Assembly: GCA_033085395.1 (NCBI GenBank)
Contig: JANQBS010000028.1
Span: 62,001 to 126,000 of the forward strand
DNA: 64,000 nucleotides
Direction of reading: 5' to 3'
From: Xanthoparmelia taractica
Taxonomy: Eukaryota > Ascomycota > Lecanoromycetes > Lecanorales > Parmeliaceae
A program made the position numbers and the translations under genes. Under the pieces are notes generated by a model. The model ran no database searches. It saw nothing but the letters and a program-made list of their open reading frames with translations, and was not told where the DNA came from. Positions 46,601 through 57,760 of this stretch are shown one piece after another. Each line of letters starts with the position of its first letter. The stretch's first letter is position 1.

Positions 46601-48424
46601 GGAATTGTCATGAATTTTCGAGAATGATCTGTCGTCAGGTATAAGATGGATCCTTTCAGCAAGCGCTTCCCGTCTTGGAATCGACAGGTCGCGAACTTTA
46701 CTGAGTGGATGATTGAACCCAGCATCATTACCCAGATCATAATCTTGGTTGATGGGCTCAACTGACCCTTTGGCTTGTAGAGTACGACTGTGTGGAGGAG
46801 CAACGTTGCCACTGCTTGTACCAGCGAATTGTTGGGCGTTGGAACGCATCGGGTCATCGAGGAAGGGATTCATGACTTGACGTAGACTGCTCACCGGACT
46901 TCTTTCCGTGGGGTCAGAGAGAGGTGGACGATGAGACTTCACGTTCAACGGTAGCGTTGGGGGCGGCATCTCGTCCGACAACGACTTTTTTCGCCGTCTG
47001 AAGAACGAAGAATGCTTCTTACCCAGGTGTGGATGAGGGTTTTCGGGAGGAGCATACATACGCTCCTCTGTTGCAACTGGTTTCGAAAGCTTCTGAGGTG
47101 TTGCGAAGCCTTCTCGACTGTTCACTCTCGCATGACTCCGTAGTGGAGGGCAATGCGGTATTTGAAGGTCATTCGTTACGGGTGCTGGGTCTCTCGACGA
47201 TCCGAACATCCTTTTGAAGAATCCAGGTCGCTCTTTCGCGGCGTCTTTCGCTTGTATGGTCGATTGCGCGGTGGTGTCCAATCGACGTGCCATCAGAGGC
47301 TCCGAATGCTGTCTCACTGGGCTCGGGTTGCGCGACCTGAACATGGGCATAGGACTGATCTGTTTTGATCTCCGCCTAGCTGCTGCATGTGCGTTGTTAT
47401 TTGATAGCATTGGCGCATCCCACCCACTTATATCGCCTTTCTTTCTCTTGGTTGGTTGGCTTCTTGAAGATGCCTTGCTGTTCCTTCGCTGATGTGTGGG
47501 GGCTTGTGGTGTTTCTAGAGCTGGATATCCCGAGGGTCTGTCTTTTCGGGGCCCTCCCGGTATGGTAGGCGTCGGTGCGGCATCGAGATCGTCATAGATT
47601 ATTGGTCGAGATCGAGCGGTTGGCAGTGGCGGCGGTGGTTGTGTCATAGAGCTCGAAGCCGTATGTATTATTGGAATCCTTTCTCCTTGATCGAAGCTCG
47701 CCGAACGCCGCCCGAGGGCATGTGGATATCGTGACTGTCGTCCCATATTTCCCAGATCTACACTGGATGACCCACTGCTCTTGTTGCTTCTTCTAGCACC
47801 TAGCGAAGCTGCTTCCACGCCTTCCGTTTGTTGTGTACTGGAATCCTTCTCTGTTGCGGTTCCACCTGCGTCACCATCGCTATGAACACTGTCTATTCGG
47901 CCGAGTCTGGATTGAAAGGTAGAGCTGCTGTGACTCCGCCGGCTCCGTGGCAGGTGAGCAGAGTGCCGATTTGGCGAGTCCTCCTCAGGAAAGGTGAAGT
48001 CGGAATTGAAAGAGCCAGAGTGTAGACGTCGGGGCGCGGTCCTTGACTGCGAGACAGAAGCTGAGGTTTCGGAGAGGGGTGGGGGGCCGGTTGGGGGAGA
48101 CAGGGATTTTGGCTGGTCGGGATTGAGGGACATGAGCATGTTATCCATGACCGAATGCCGGGTGTTGTGTGTCAATGACAGATCATGCGAAATCCTTTGA
48201 GCCGGAGTGTTTTCTTGTGCAGTGGCCCTCGCGTTATCCTCCATCTGTGCCTCACGTGGCGCTGAGTGCGCCTGCTCCGCTGCACGCTCTGCCTTAATCT
48301 TATTTCTTGGTGTCTGAGGGGGCGATTCATTGGATGTAGCGTTTGAAGCTGCAGATCTGACACTCAGAGGTCGAGGAGCCTCGGCGGGTTGCATCAAAGG
48401 TACTGCAGGATCTTTGGCACTCAT
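43632..48424 (-). CDS. SYT1: Sec7–PH ARF guanine-nucleotide exchange factor
   Basis: Three exons, 48424–45718, 45670–43902 and 43841–43632, give 1561 residues. The first 750 or so residues are disordered and rich in Ser, Pro, Arg and Gln. The Sec7 domain (about 800–950) contains LYLKGEAQQVDRILDAFS with the catalytic 'glutamic finger' near E875. Intron 1 lies inside the domain and its removal restores KATDVVHTICYSVLMLNTDLH. A PH domain follows at about 1235–1390 (WAKEGILKHKHH, WVESFAVIEKGYLRLFSF), then a helical tail (HTKALANWERKSSYLL). This is the architecture of yeast Syt1 and fungal relatives that activate ARF-type GTPases at the late Golgi. The last exon replaces an unconserved read-through tail. 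Confidence 0.92.
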
Positions 48425-51378
48425 GGTTGCGGCAACCGAGGGATATTATCTCTTTTGGGACGTCTACTTCGTACGACGTCGGCTCTTGAAGCCAAGCGGC
48501 CCATGGATGTGTGCACGGGCAACTATGTGGCCCACGATGCCTGGTGGTGCTTCCACCAAAGCCCGCATCAACAATACTCCGCAATGAAATAGTGTCGTTA
48601 TTTTTAAAAGCAAGGCTGGTGTAGTGGATAAGTGCCTGGATAAGCGTCGAGTTTGGATTGGTTGAGGGTTGATGTGGGAATGGTCGAAAAGGGGGGGAGA
48701 ACAGGTGGGATGGTAGCGGGACTGCTGCAGGGATGATTACAAGTACATTATGTACCAAATACCTATGACCTTTTCTTACGGGACATGGAGAAATCCGTAC
48801 AACTTCTGCCCAGCTCGTTGTTCGATATGACAGCAAAGCATTACTTTACATGAATTAGATGTACGGATTGATACTTGGAGGTTGGCAGCAATTGAGGCTT
48901 GAGCGCCACTTTGGTTCAATGAAGCATAATTCCCATTGTCCTCATACAGTATTCCTCTACTGCGAACTGGGCAGGAAATGGAAAGAAAAGAAAAGAACGG
49001 AGAAGAACAGAAGAAAAACGAGAAAACGAATAAGAAAAGGAGACAATAATAATAATTGCATACGAAGTAAGAGAACGAACAAAACCCCTGTGGTTTGCTG
49101 CACCTTGACAAAAAAAGCTCGGGCCATGCTTGACTAGATAGGGACTAGTCAGGTACCCGTCAAAAATGCTTGGCTGCTGACTTGGAAAACAGATGTTGGC
49201 GCTCTGCAGCCTTATTAGCAGACGGCAAATCATATACTTTAAGGTACTTCTAACCCAGGTTTTGATGAATATGCTGGCAAGAATAAACGTATCTGGGAGC
49301 CAGACATGCACCATATGCGTTATCACTTAGTAGATGGCTTGTTTATTTGTCACGTCCCAACGAACTGGAGTCGATTCCAAATGGATGAACTACTTACCAA
49401 GTACTGTATTCCATTGTCCAAGGTACCCTCCTCTGTGCCACGGACAGATACTTCTACACTTAGAAGTATATAATTTCGTTGTTCTTGTTTACCATATGCA
49501 AGATGAATCGACGTCCGCCCCAACTCATTTAAATTGGTTTCAAGGATACGTGCAGTGCATTGTCATCTTGCCTGGGTCGCCAACTTCACAGTCGGTAGTT
49601 TGAAATAAGTAAAACATTTAATTGATATTAATTTGTTTATTATCATCTGCGACCGGCCAAAGCTGGATCTCACCGACAATGCTCCCGTTGGCTTCCCTTC
49701 TCTTCCTGCACTCTCGCCATCGGCCACTTTCGGATTTCTTCTATTTGAATTATTCAAGACGAAACTAAAAAGATACACCAGGTAGCTTGGAGAATATGAA
49801 CCTTCAAGATGGCCGTAAAACGCATGGCTTGCATGACTTGGCCTGCACCTAATAGTGTCATCTCGGCATTGGATCAGATGGACATGTTTGCGAAAAAGCC
49901 TCGGACACTTATCGCACTCAGCTTTTCTGCACTACCAGGGTTTGCGTCCTCGATATGCACCGCTACCCGAGACCCTCTTGATCGGCCATGGTTCATGCGT
50001 CTGTGGATCATGTAGGAAGCCGTCTTACAGCTACTGTCCAGTTCATGTGGGATCGTAGGATTTTAAGCGTGGGTGTTGTACTGCAGCTGAACGGAATCTC
50101 TTGCACCGTACTACCTTGCGATCACTAATGATGCTGGGCAAAGCTTCACGCACCAAGTTCAGCACTTACTAACACCACAGACTGGAAACCGGAGTCAAGT
50201 GCCCACGAAGAAACTCGAGAAGATCTGTGGGCTTGGTTACAATCCAAATACCGGCAATGAATGCAGAAGATCGAGTCTGCGCTTTGCTCGGCCCGGTTGT
50301 TCATGGATTACAAAAACCAAGACTGAAAAATTGTGGTGACGCTACAGTCCGCTTCTAGACTCTCTCTTGGTCTAGCTACCTCGAGGTGACCACATCTTTG
50401 ATGGCGTTTGCTCTTCCTTAGCTTACGGCAAATGACTAACTATGCTCCTCCATATGCTCTTTACTCTGCCGATGGTAGTTCTTTGATTCTGGGCAATGCT
50501 GCACTTGACGTCCTCACAGTATGCGCTCAATCAGTAACCAGCTTGGGTACTTAGGTCGTAAGGGGATACCTGTGAGAAGTATCGCTAAAGCAATTACCCT
50601 TAGAAGCCTTTCACAGACGTGAGCGCGGAAAGGCTCTCAGTGCAGCGGAAGCAGCTGAAGCATTAGCATGAGATGCTAATCGTCTTCATTCCTTGCGATC
50701 TGCATATTTTGACAATTGGCGCCTAATGCTCACATTCGCACACTAGCAGCCAACCGACTTTCAAAGTTTGTGAGCAATACGAAGGAATGAATCCCTTAGT
50801 TTAGACCGCTCTTTTAACCGAATGCATCGCATAGGCCCAAAGCACCGTATTAAGCTGGCGCCGTAGTCATCACGGAAGAATATTTTGTTTGCCTTGGTTC
50901 TGCATTACTCCACCACAGAACAAAGCCGAACAGAGCTCGATCTCCTGGACAAGCAACCACAGAATCCACTCTGCCTTTCTCACAACGCTTCCACGCTCCT
51001 CATAATCCCAAAATCTTAGCGTCTTCTCGCAATAACGTCGCCATTGCAAAAGCATTTCTCCAAAGCAGTACGCACCGTGAGGCGCCTAAGCTGACCCTCC
51101 TGAACAAAGATGTTTCTCAATCAGATGAGGGCGCAACCGCACCGCGACTGGGAGGCAACCAGAAAGCGCAGTCAAGGGAAATACGCATATAGAATCAGGA
51201 GAGTACACATTCCCAATGCATATAAGATCCCGAGAACCACTGATAGAAATCTAATCCCTCAACCCCACAAACCCTCGCTCATACCGCACGCCCAGAGCCT
51301 CCGTCACATAGCCTCATAAAATCATATACCCTCCATAATCCCCATCTCCTCTCCCGAACCCTCCCCTCCCCGGGTCTT
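48425..51378. other. Gene-poor spacer of 3 kb
   Basis: The stretch nearest 48425 is the promoter of the SYT1-like gene. No other coding exon could be supported. A frame at 49855–50058 holds a CVCGSCRKPSYSYCPVH segment that looks zinc-finger-like but has no partner exons; it may be a gene remnant. Confidence 0.4.
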
Positions 51379-51846
51379 TCAAGCAAAAACATCATCAGGC
51401 CAGCACTTCTCCTTCGTCCACACCTTCTGATCATGCGTCTCAGCATGCACCCTCTTCTGCGTCTGATTCGCCGCCACAATCTCCTTCTTGCAAAACGCAC
51501 ACTACCACCAACTCCAGCATCAGCACTGTAACCCACCCAACAAACACCCCTCCCCCCTCCCTTTCAAACCCATATTATCACATCAAGACCTCGCTCCGAC
51601 TCTTAATCCAAGAATAAATGAGTGTGCGTACCTTTGACATGGGCGTAGGCGCTTTGACAGGGTTGCCGTTGGGCTTGACGGGGGCGCGGGTCCCGGCCGC
51701 ATCGGCCTTTTTGTGCTCGCGGTTGATCTGTGGAAGTACAGAATGTATGATCAGTCAAAGGGAAAACAAAGCTTAAGCGATTGAGAGAGTGGAGAGAGAG
51801 GGGGGGTGTTAAGTAAACGAACACGGTCTTTCTTTGAGATAGGCAT
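51379..51846 (-). CDS. Small zinc-binding protein, At2g23090/4F5-like
   Basis: Three tiny exons, 51846–51823, 51727–51632 and 51501–51379, give only 80 residues, so the gene escapes simple ORF calling. The product reads MPISKKDRINREHKKADAAG at its start, a basic 4F5/SERF-type leader, then a low-complexity Pro/Lys linker. It ends with one C2H2-like unit: CAFCKKE with two cysteines, then HAETH with two histidines, then TKEKCWPDDVFA. This layout matches the conserved small eukaryotic zinc-binding family typified by Arabidopsis At2g23090. The cellular role is poorly known. Introns are GT–AG with good acceptors (CCACAG, GGTAG). Divergent from GMH1 by 385 bases. Confidence 0.85.
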
Positions 51847-52231
51847 GATTGCGGGGTTTATGGGCGTGATTGAAAGGCGCCTGGCGGAGGAGTTTGTGGA
51901 GGTCGAAAAATCGGAGACGTATGTGCTTTTAAGTAGATAGACTGAGACCTGCTATGTGACTCGAGGTACAGGAGATATCTATACGACCGTCTTTTATTTT
52001 ACTTTCTGTATCGACACGAACCAGAGAAAACATGAGCGGCTAAAGGTACGCGCTTAGGTATCGACAGCGGCTAAATATCGGCGCCAAGCCCGCATTTGTA
52101 AGGTACATTATGTATTGCGTCTTGCAGCCTGCATCAACCGCATTGACATTCTGCACACTGAGAGAGAAATCAAGAGCGACACCTTGAGAATAAAGCGCTG
52201 TTCGTGCTCCGCCTCCTCTCACCACAATCAA
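51847..52231. promoter_or_regulatory. Divergent promoter, zinc protein and GMH1
   Basis: A 385-base spacer between two genes transcribed in opposite directions. It presumably serves both; no specific sites were identified. Confidence 0.45.
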
Positions 52232-53534
52232 ATGAACCCCCACATCTCGATACCGCGCCAGCATGCCGGAACGCCGAACTTCGGGTCCACGACGCCGCCG
52301 AGCCGGCCAGAAGGGCTACGAATGCCACGGTTCTTCAAACGGTGCGTGAGATGATTACCCCGTCCGCATTTACTTCCAATATGACTCGTGGCGATATTCT
52401 CCTAAGAATAAAGACTGCTGCGGGATCTCAGAGGACAGAGTAGATGAGAGTAAAAGCTGACTGATGCCATTGCGGCCTTTTCAGATTATTCAAGTTCCCG
52501 CAAATGGACTTTGAGATGGCGACGTGGGAGATGACGAGTCTGCTGATAGCGCCCAAGAAGGTCTTCCGGTCGATATACTACCACGTACGTACATCCCGTC
52601 TCCTCCCAATCCTGCCTCCAAGCATCATTCGCTAACCGCACTTTTCAGAAACGTACGCCTCTTCCCCTCCTCCCATACTTACCCCACCCTCTCTTCCTTC
52701 CTTCCACTCCCTAACGAAATTCCCCCCATAGAAACGAAAAATACATGGCATCGTCCCGACCCCTCCTTCACGTACCTGCTCTCCTTCTTCATGCTCCTCA
52801 CCGGCATAGCATGGGGCGTCGCATACACCAACACCGCCGGCGCAACCGTGCGACTGACGCTCCTGTTCGTCTTCGTGCACTTCCTGGCCGTGTCGCTGCT
52901 AGTAGCGACAGCGGCGTACTTCCTCGTCGGCAGGCTGCTGGGGCCGGGCATTGCGGGGTTGCCGGGCAGGAGGAGACAGCAGGGGTTGTTTACGCAGGCG
53001 GGGGAGGGGGAGCAGTTGGAGTTTGGGTATTGTTTTGATGTGAGTGGATGGATGAATGAGGAGCGGTTTGCTGCCATTGGGGGAGACGAGGGAGCTGACG
53101 AGAAGGGGGTTGTGCAGGTTGCTATCAGGGCATTCTTTCCGGTGTGGGTATGGTTGTACGTTTTACAGTTCATTCTCTGGCCGCTGGTAGCGAGGGACAA
53201 TTGGTAAGTGGCAAGACATGAGCGAGGACTGGGGTATTTTGGCTAACATTGCTCTCTTTTCAGGGTGTCCATGTTCTTCGGCAACACTTTGTACCTGGTG
53301 GCTTTGGGCTACTATACCATCATTTGCTTCCTAGCATACAACGGTAAGCCCGCAGCCTATCCGCTCAATTAGACCATCAACAGCTGACATCCGCTGTCAG
53401 CTCTACCGTTCCTTCACCACACCGAGCTCCTCCTCTCTCCTTGCTTCGTGTATGCTATTCTGTGGTTCGCCAGCCTCTTCGGCTTCAACATACCGAAGCA
53501 CGTCGGACCTCTGCTGATAACGGGGGCCGGGTAA
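52232..53534 (+). CDS. GMH1: UNC-50/GMH1 Golgi membrane protein
   Basis: Seven exons, 52232–52341, 52485–52584, 52649–52652, 52732–53039, 53118–53203, 53264–53343 and 53401–53534, give 273 residues with all phases agreeing. The product starts with a Pro/Arg-rich leader ending MPRFFKR, then LFKFPQMDFEMATWEMT, SPKKV-like APKKVFRSIYYHKQTKNTW and five or so membrane segments, as in UNC-50. Yeast Gmh1 is a Golgi membrane protein that interacts with the ARF exchange factor Gea1; animal UNC-50 supports receptor trafficking. Exon 3 is only four bases (AAAC) and is needed to join YYH to KQTKNTW. Intron 4 (53040–53117, 78 bases) keeps the frame open. It lies 3.8 kb from a Sec7 exchange factor and 4.2 kb from GGA, though not in a coordinated unit. 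Confidence 0.9.
52649..52652 (+). other. GMH1: 4-nt microexon (AAAC) of GMH1
   Basis: Flanked by CGCTAACCGCACTTTTCAG on the left and a GTACGC donor on the right. The next intron ends CCCTAACGAAATTCCCCCCATAG. Without these four bases the frame shifts and the conserved KQTKNTW block is lost. Confidence 0.75.
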
Positions 53535-53737
53535 GGCGGAGATGCCGAGTTGTAATATTGTACAAAAGATGATACGGCATTTAGCGAGGCGTTTTGGGTG
53601 ATGATAGCATAGACGAGCAAGGTTGGATCGTGATAGCATTGGCTGGATTGGTCTGGCTAAAGCAGTGTGGCCAATGCATTTATGTCGCCTGGAATCAAAA
53701 GCGAATGAGGATTCCCTACATATCATCCGATAATTCT

Positions 53738-54905
53738 TCACCCCTTCGGCGTGTCCTTAGGCGGCAGCATCAAAACATACTCCCTACCCCAAACTCATCA
53801 GCAAAAAACTATCCCAAACAACAACAACAACATAAACAACTAACCTCGTCGACTCCCCAAACGTCACCACATCCCCACTCCTAACCTCCACATACCTCCT
53901 ACCGGGAATCCCAACCCCATTAACCCTCGTCCCATTCGCGCTCTCCAAATCAATAACATACGGCCTCACAACCCCCTTCTTCATCATCATTCCCGCTCCC
54001 CACTCCTCACCACCCCCATCACCACCATCATCCCTATCCCTCCTCCCCCTCTTCTCCTCCACATACCGAAACTGCAACACAGCATGCTGCTTACTACAAC
54101 TAGGATGCTCAGTCACAAAATCCACCACCGCTCTCTCCCGCCCAAAAAGCCAGCAAGAGCGCTCAAACAACGGCAGCGTTTCGAGCAAGTTTTCGCCTTT
54201 GAAGACGTAGAGGCGCCAGGCGGAGGAAGGGGAGGAAGAGGGCGGGAGGCGCGCTTCGGGTGGTTCGTTGTATTTTAGGACGATGGATGTGTTGGCGACG
54301 GTGTTTGTTTCTGCGGCGAGTTTGCCTGTCGGGGCGTAGTTTGGTTTTTGCTTTGAGGGGTCTGGGGTGGGTGGGTGGTGGGCGAGGGCGGTGGCGGTGG
54401 AGGAGGAGGAGGTGGTGGTTTCGTTTTTGAAGGCGGCTTGTTGGGAGGGGAGAGGGGCGGTGGAGCGGTTGGGATGGGGAGGAGGGGAGGGGGATCTGCT
54501 GCGTCGCTGGGTGTGGCGGTGGGTGGAGTTTCTGCGGGCGTAGTCTCGCGAGTCGTGCCGTCTGCGTTTTGGTGGTGGGGGAGGAGAGCGAGATGCGCTG
54601 TAGTCGCGCCTCGAATGTTTGCGGTCGTCTCGAGGACGATGGGGTGGCGATCTGCTGCGGGACGAGGGCTCTCTTTTCACCCTTGCGCGATCAGGGCGTG
54701 GGCTTCTTGAGCGATGTCTTCTCCTGCGATGGTCTGATCTCGAGTCGTCTCTCGCTCTGCCACCATTCTGATCGCGAGAGCGAGGTCGGTCGAAGCTCCG
54801 TCTCCTCACAGCTCTGTCTTCTCTTTTTCGGTCATCGTCCGATTCAGACGAATATCTTCGCCGACGGTCTCGCCTGTATTCAGAATCTAATCCGCGGTCT
54901 GACAT
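53738..54905 (-). CDS. PML1: FHA-domain splicing factor, SNIP1/PML1-like
   Basis: Two exons, 54905–53845 and 53783–53738, give 368 residues. The ATG at 54905 is chosen because the frame upstream has only a TTG. The first 170 residues are an Arg/Ser/Asp-rich RS-type region. The C-terminal half is a forkhead-associated domain: WRLYVFKGE, WLFGRER, HPSCSKQHAVLQFR, VIDLESANGTRVNG and SGDVVTFGEST. The intron (GTTAGT…GGGTAG) replaces an unconserved Val-rich read-through by REYVLMLPP, the expected last FHA strand. SNIP1/Pml1 is a subunit of the RES (pre-mRNA retention and splicing) complex in the nucleus; the FHA domain binds phosphothreonine peptides of partner proteins. Confidence 0.9.
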
Positions 54906-55671
54906 GCTGTAGGGGTTTCTCAAGCTTTCTATGGGTGAACAATTCAGAAATCTTTATTTGCCCGCGAATGCCAAGAGGAGCCTCGCGCTTATGGCGGCTA
55001 CAGCGGGGACTTTGGGGATGTTTGGCACCACTCTCAGCCCTATTGCTCGTATAGTGAGAGTTTGCTCGTTGCCACACAATCATCCGTCACCACCATTCGC
55101 AACGATTCCGCAATCAAGTACCTATTGGATATTAACATATGCCTGGATCCCTGCCTAGGTCTGTCAATCTTCGCTCAATAGGAGCGCTGGCTTAAGTCTA
55201 GCGGCTGAGTCCCGGTGTCACCAATCTCAACCGGAGAGGCTCTCGGATCTGACCAAAATCTTCCGTTCAATCCGCAAGCAAAATACTCCTATTTCAGACA
55301 GGCTGAGCACTTCTTAAAACCAATCATGGCGAAAATTCAATTCGTGCTTCTAAACCAAGTTAAACTCCCAATCTTGCTTTCCAATCGACTCATAGCTTTG
55401 TATCTAGTAAACTTTTGCTTCATTCGCGCAGAGTTGAATAAGCAGCGCTTGAGACTATTTAGCAACGCCCCATAACCGGGCACTATATTCAATGGTTGCG
55501 TTTGCCAGGACCTTTAGTGTAGCAAAAATAGATCGTCGTTGTCGCTGACTGTATGAATATGTTGGGGACGTTTTATAAGTTGACTATGCATCTCTTGTAA
55601 TTGGGATCCTCACCACTCTGCAATCTGCCCTTATCCTTTATTTTGGAGAGTCAAAGAAATGGTAAGATACC
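54906..55671. other. Divergent promoter region
   Basis: Spacer between the PML1-like gene and the small Ala-rich gene. No exon recognised. Confidence 0.45.
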
Positions 55672-56129
55672 ATGGCTATGCATGTCGACTTCAACGAAAC
55701 CCAGAAGAAATTTGATCCAGCTGCGATCAAAAAGCAGCAGAACGGCAAAGCGGCAACAGACAAGATCGCAGCAGATGCGGCGGCTGCAAAAGCTCACCAG
55801 GACAGAGCGTCTGTTAATAATGCCGCTGCGCTCGATATCGACGCTGCTGAAAAGGGTCAGCAAGCTACAGACGGAGTATGGGGTAGTACTCCGGCACAGA
55901 GCACATCGACTGCTCTGGTACCCACAGTGCGTGAGTCCAAAATGGCCCGGATTTTATGGCAGATAATGATCTACATTGCTAACGTGAAGTTAAGATCTCA
56001 TGTCCGCCGCCGCCGGCCCTACGATCCCAATCTTCATGGGAAGCGCTCTGGCTAGGTGGTTTCGGAGAGTTGGAGAAGTTGCGGAAATTTGATTTCGCGG
56101 ACCTCTGGGAGGAAGACCCTTTTCCGTAG
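55672..56129 (+). CDS. Small Ala-rich protein, unknown
   Basis: Two exons, 55672–55926 and 55995–56129, joined in phase 0 by a 68-base GTGCGT…TTAAG intron with a GCTAACG branch point, give 129 residues. The first half is hydrophilic, Ala/Lys/Gln-rich and probably helical (KKQQNGKAATDKIAADAAA). The second exon, open only in the spliced frame, encodes an aromatic and acidic tail (SSWEALWLGGFGELEKL, DFADLWEEDPFP). Two ATG codons lie six bases apart at the start. I do not recognise the family. Head-to-tail convergent with TSR3, whose stop lies 105 bases further on. Confidence 0.5.
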
Positions 56130-56234
56130 TTCTGTATCAAGTAGCACAAAGTATGTAAATAAAGTTGCAGCGACATGTTTTTGCGCGTCCTAGAACGTGA
56201 GTGATTAGGATTTTGTCTCTACTGGTATCCCTAA

Positions 56235-57471
56235 CTACCATTTCTTGGGTGCATCCACCACTGATCGTGAGAACACAGCGCTTGCTTTTGCTTGTTCCCG
56301 TGATTTTTGCTTGGCGGTGATACCGGTCCGATCAGTCACTGGTGTCGCATCGATGATGTTGTCGAAGGCATCGTTGTCATCCAAATCTGAGCCCGACTCA
56401 GAGTCTGAATCTACCGGGGCAGGCGTTGGTCTTGCAATTCTTTCCGGCGGTTTCTTGTCGTCTGTGCTTGGGTTTGAAAACGGCTTTGATGCGAGCACTC
56501 GCTGTCGAAGCTCAGCCATCTCCTCTTCGTCATCCTCTTCCTCTGACATCGCTAATGGGTCACCAATTTGAACCCCGCCATCTTCGCCGTCCTCGTCGTT
56601 GCTTTTCGGAGCGTCAGAATCGTCCTCATCTTCGTCGTCAGAGTCGAAGGCTGGTCGTCGGTTCATATTGCCCCCTTTCCACGCATCCTCATTACCAGCG
56701 CCACCGTCTTCGAGCCTACTTTCCGAGTACTCACGCTCAATTTTAGCCAGCCACATCTCTTCTGCCTTCTTGATTTCTTCTTCGTTGGCACACGCCGCAT
56801 AGCGTTTCAGGAGCTGAGCGTTGATTTCCAGGAAGGGCTCACCGTAGGAAAAATGTGCTAGAACTTCGTGTGCCCAGTCTTCGTGACCGCAGATAAAGAA
56901 GCAAGCTGCAAGGGCTTCCGCGCAGTTCAATCGCCAGGGCCGTCCGTAGTTCACCGAGTTGGCCGCAACAAGATACGGTACTGTTCGAATTTGTCAGATA
57001 TTTAGTGATCCATTAGTAGTGAGATAGCGCATCAGCCATACAAAGTCTTTCACACTTTCCGCCAATCTTTCCCCATGGAACTTCCTTGATCCTGCCCCAA
57101 GAGCACTCCACCACAGCGGCCCCATACTGTTCTAATAGTTCCTTATCTGCAGCCGAGACCACTTTCTTTGCATTAGGTCTTTGCCCCACCATCAGCATAT
57201 ATTCTGCCTCCCAATGACTCCCAGATGCCTACGAGATGACTACCCCCTGGAACTTCTGCCCAACTGACAGCTCCCGCATGAGCCCAAAATGCATGAGTCT
57301 TTTTCCAGAGCATCTTTTTGGGTCACAATGCTCCAGATCCCAACAAGCTGCTTTGAATGGCGGTCTTCGATTCTGGGCTTCTCCTTCTTCGTTATGAGGG
57401 GTAGGTCGGTGGCGGGGTGCATTCGAATGTTTCTTGCCTTTGGCGGAGAAGCCGTCCTTTTTGTGACGCAT
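56235..57471 (-). CDS. TSR3: TSR3, 18S rRNA aminocarboxypropyltransferase
   Basis: Three exons, 57471–57233, 57178–57042 and 56980–56235, give 373 residues. Splicing restores GVVISPNAKKVVSAADKE and CERLLPYLVAANSVNYGRPW, both strongly conserved in Tsr3. Other landmarks are WDLEHCDPKRCSGKRL near the N-terminus, AVVECSWGRIKEVPW, and LNCAEALAACFFICG. Tsr3 transfers the 3-amino-3-carboxypropyl group from S-adenosylmethionine to the hypermodified pseudouridine of 18S rRNA late in 40S maturation in the cytoplasm. The catalytic domain ends near residue 230; a long acidic, Ser-rich tail (about 140 residues, with DSDDEDEDDSD) follows. Intron 1 ends in CAAAG. Shares a 289-base divergent promoter with GGA. 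Confidence 0.94.
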
Positions 57472-57760
57472 CCTGCGAGAGGACTGTACTGAGGGTTTGA
57501 GATGGCGAATAATGTGATTGGTATAGTTGTGACGCTTAGGATGTCAGGGAACTCAAAGGATGGAGATAGCACCAAGTAATGACATCTGTACGGCTAAAGT
57601 CCGGAACGAGAGCGCTGCAGCGAATCGGGCATTCTTGTCAAGATTATGCTACTCGCAATGATATTGTTCTGAATACACTCTGCGTAGCATTTGACACATC
57701 ATCATACGACCATCTCTTCCCCTCATCGGGTCCTTCCTCGATTTTCGGGCTATCGACATC
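57472..57760. promoter_or_regulatory. Divergent promoter, TSR3 and GGA
   Basis: Only 289 bases separate the two start codons, so both promoters and 5' UTRs must fit here. No specific elements were identified. Confidence 0.5.

Noticed and set aside
49855..50058. Short frame with CVCGSCRKPSYSYCPVH, zinc-ribbon-like
   Set aside because: No homologous context, no joining exons and stop codons soon after; kept only as a possible remnant.
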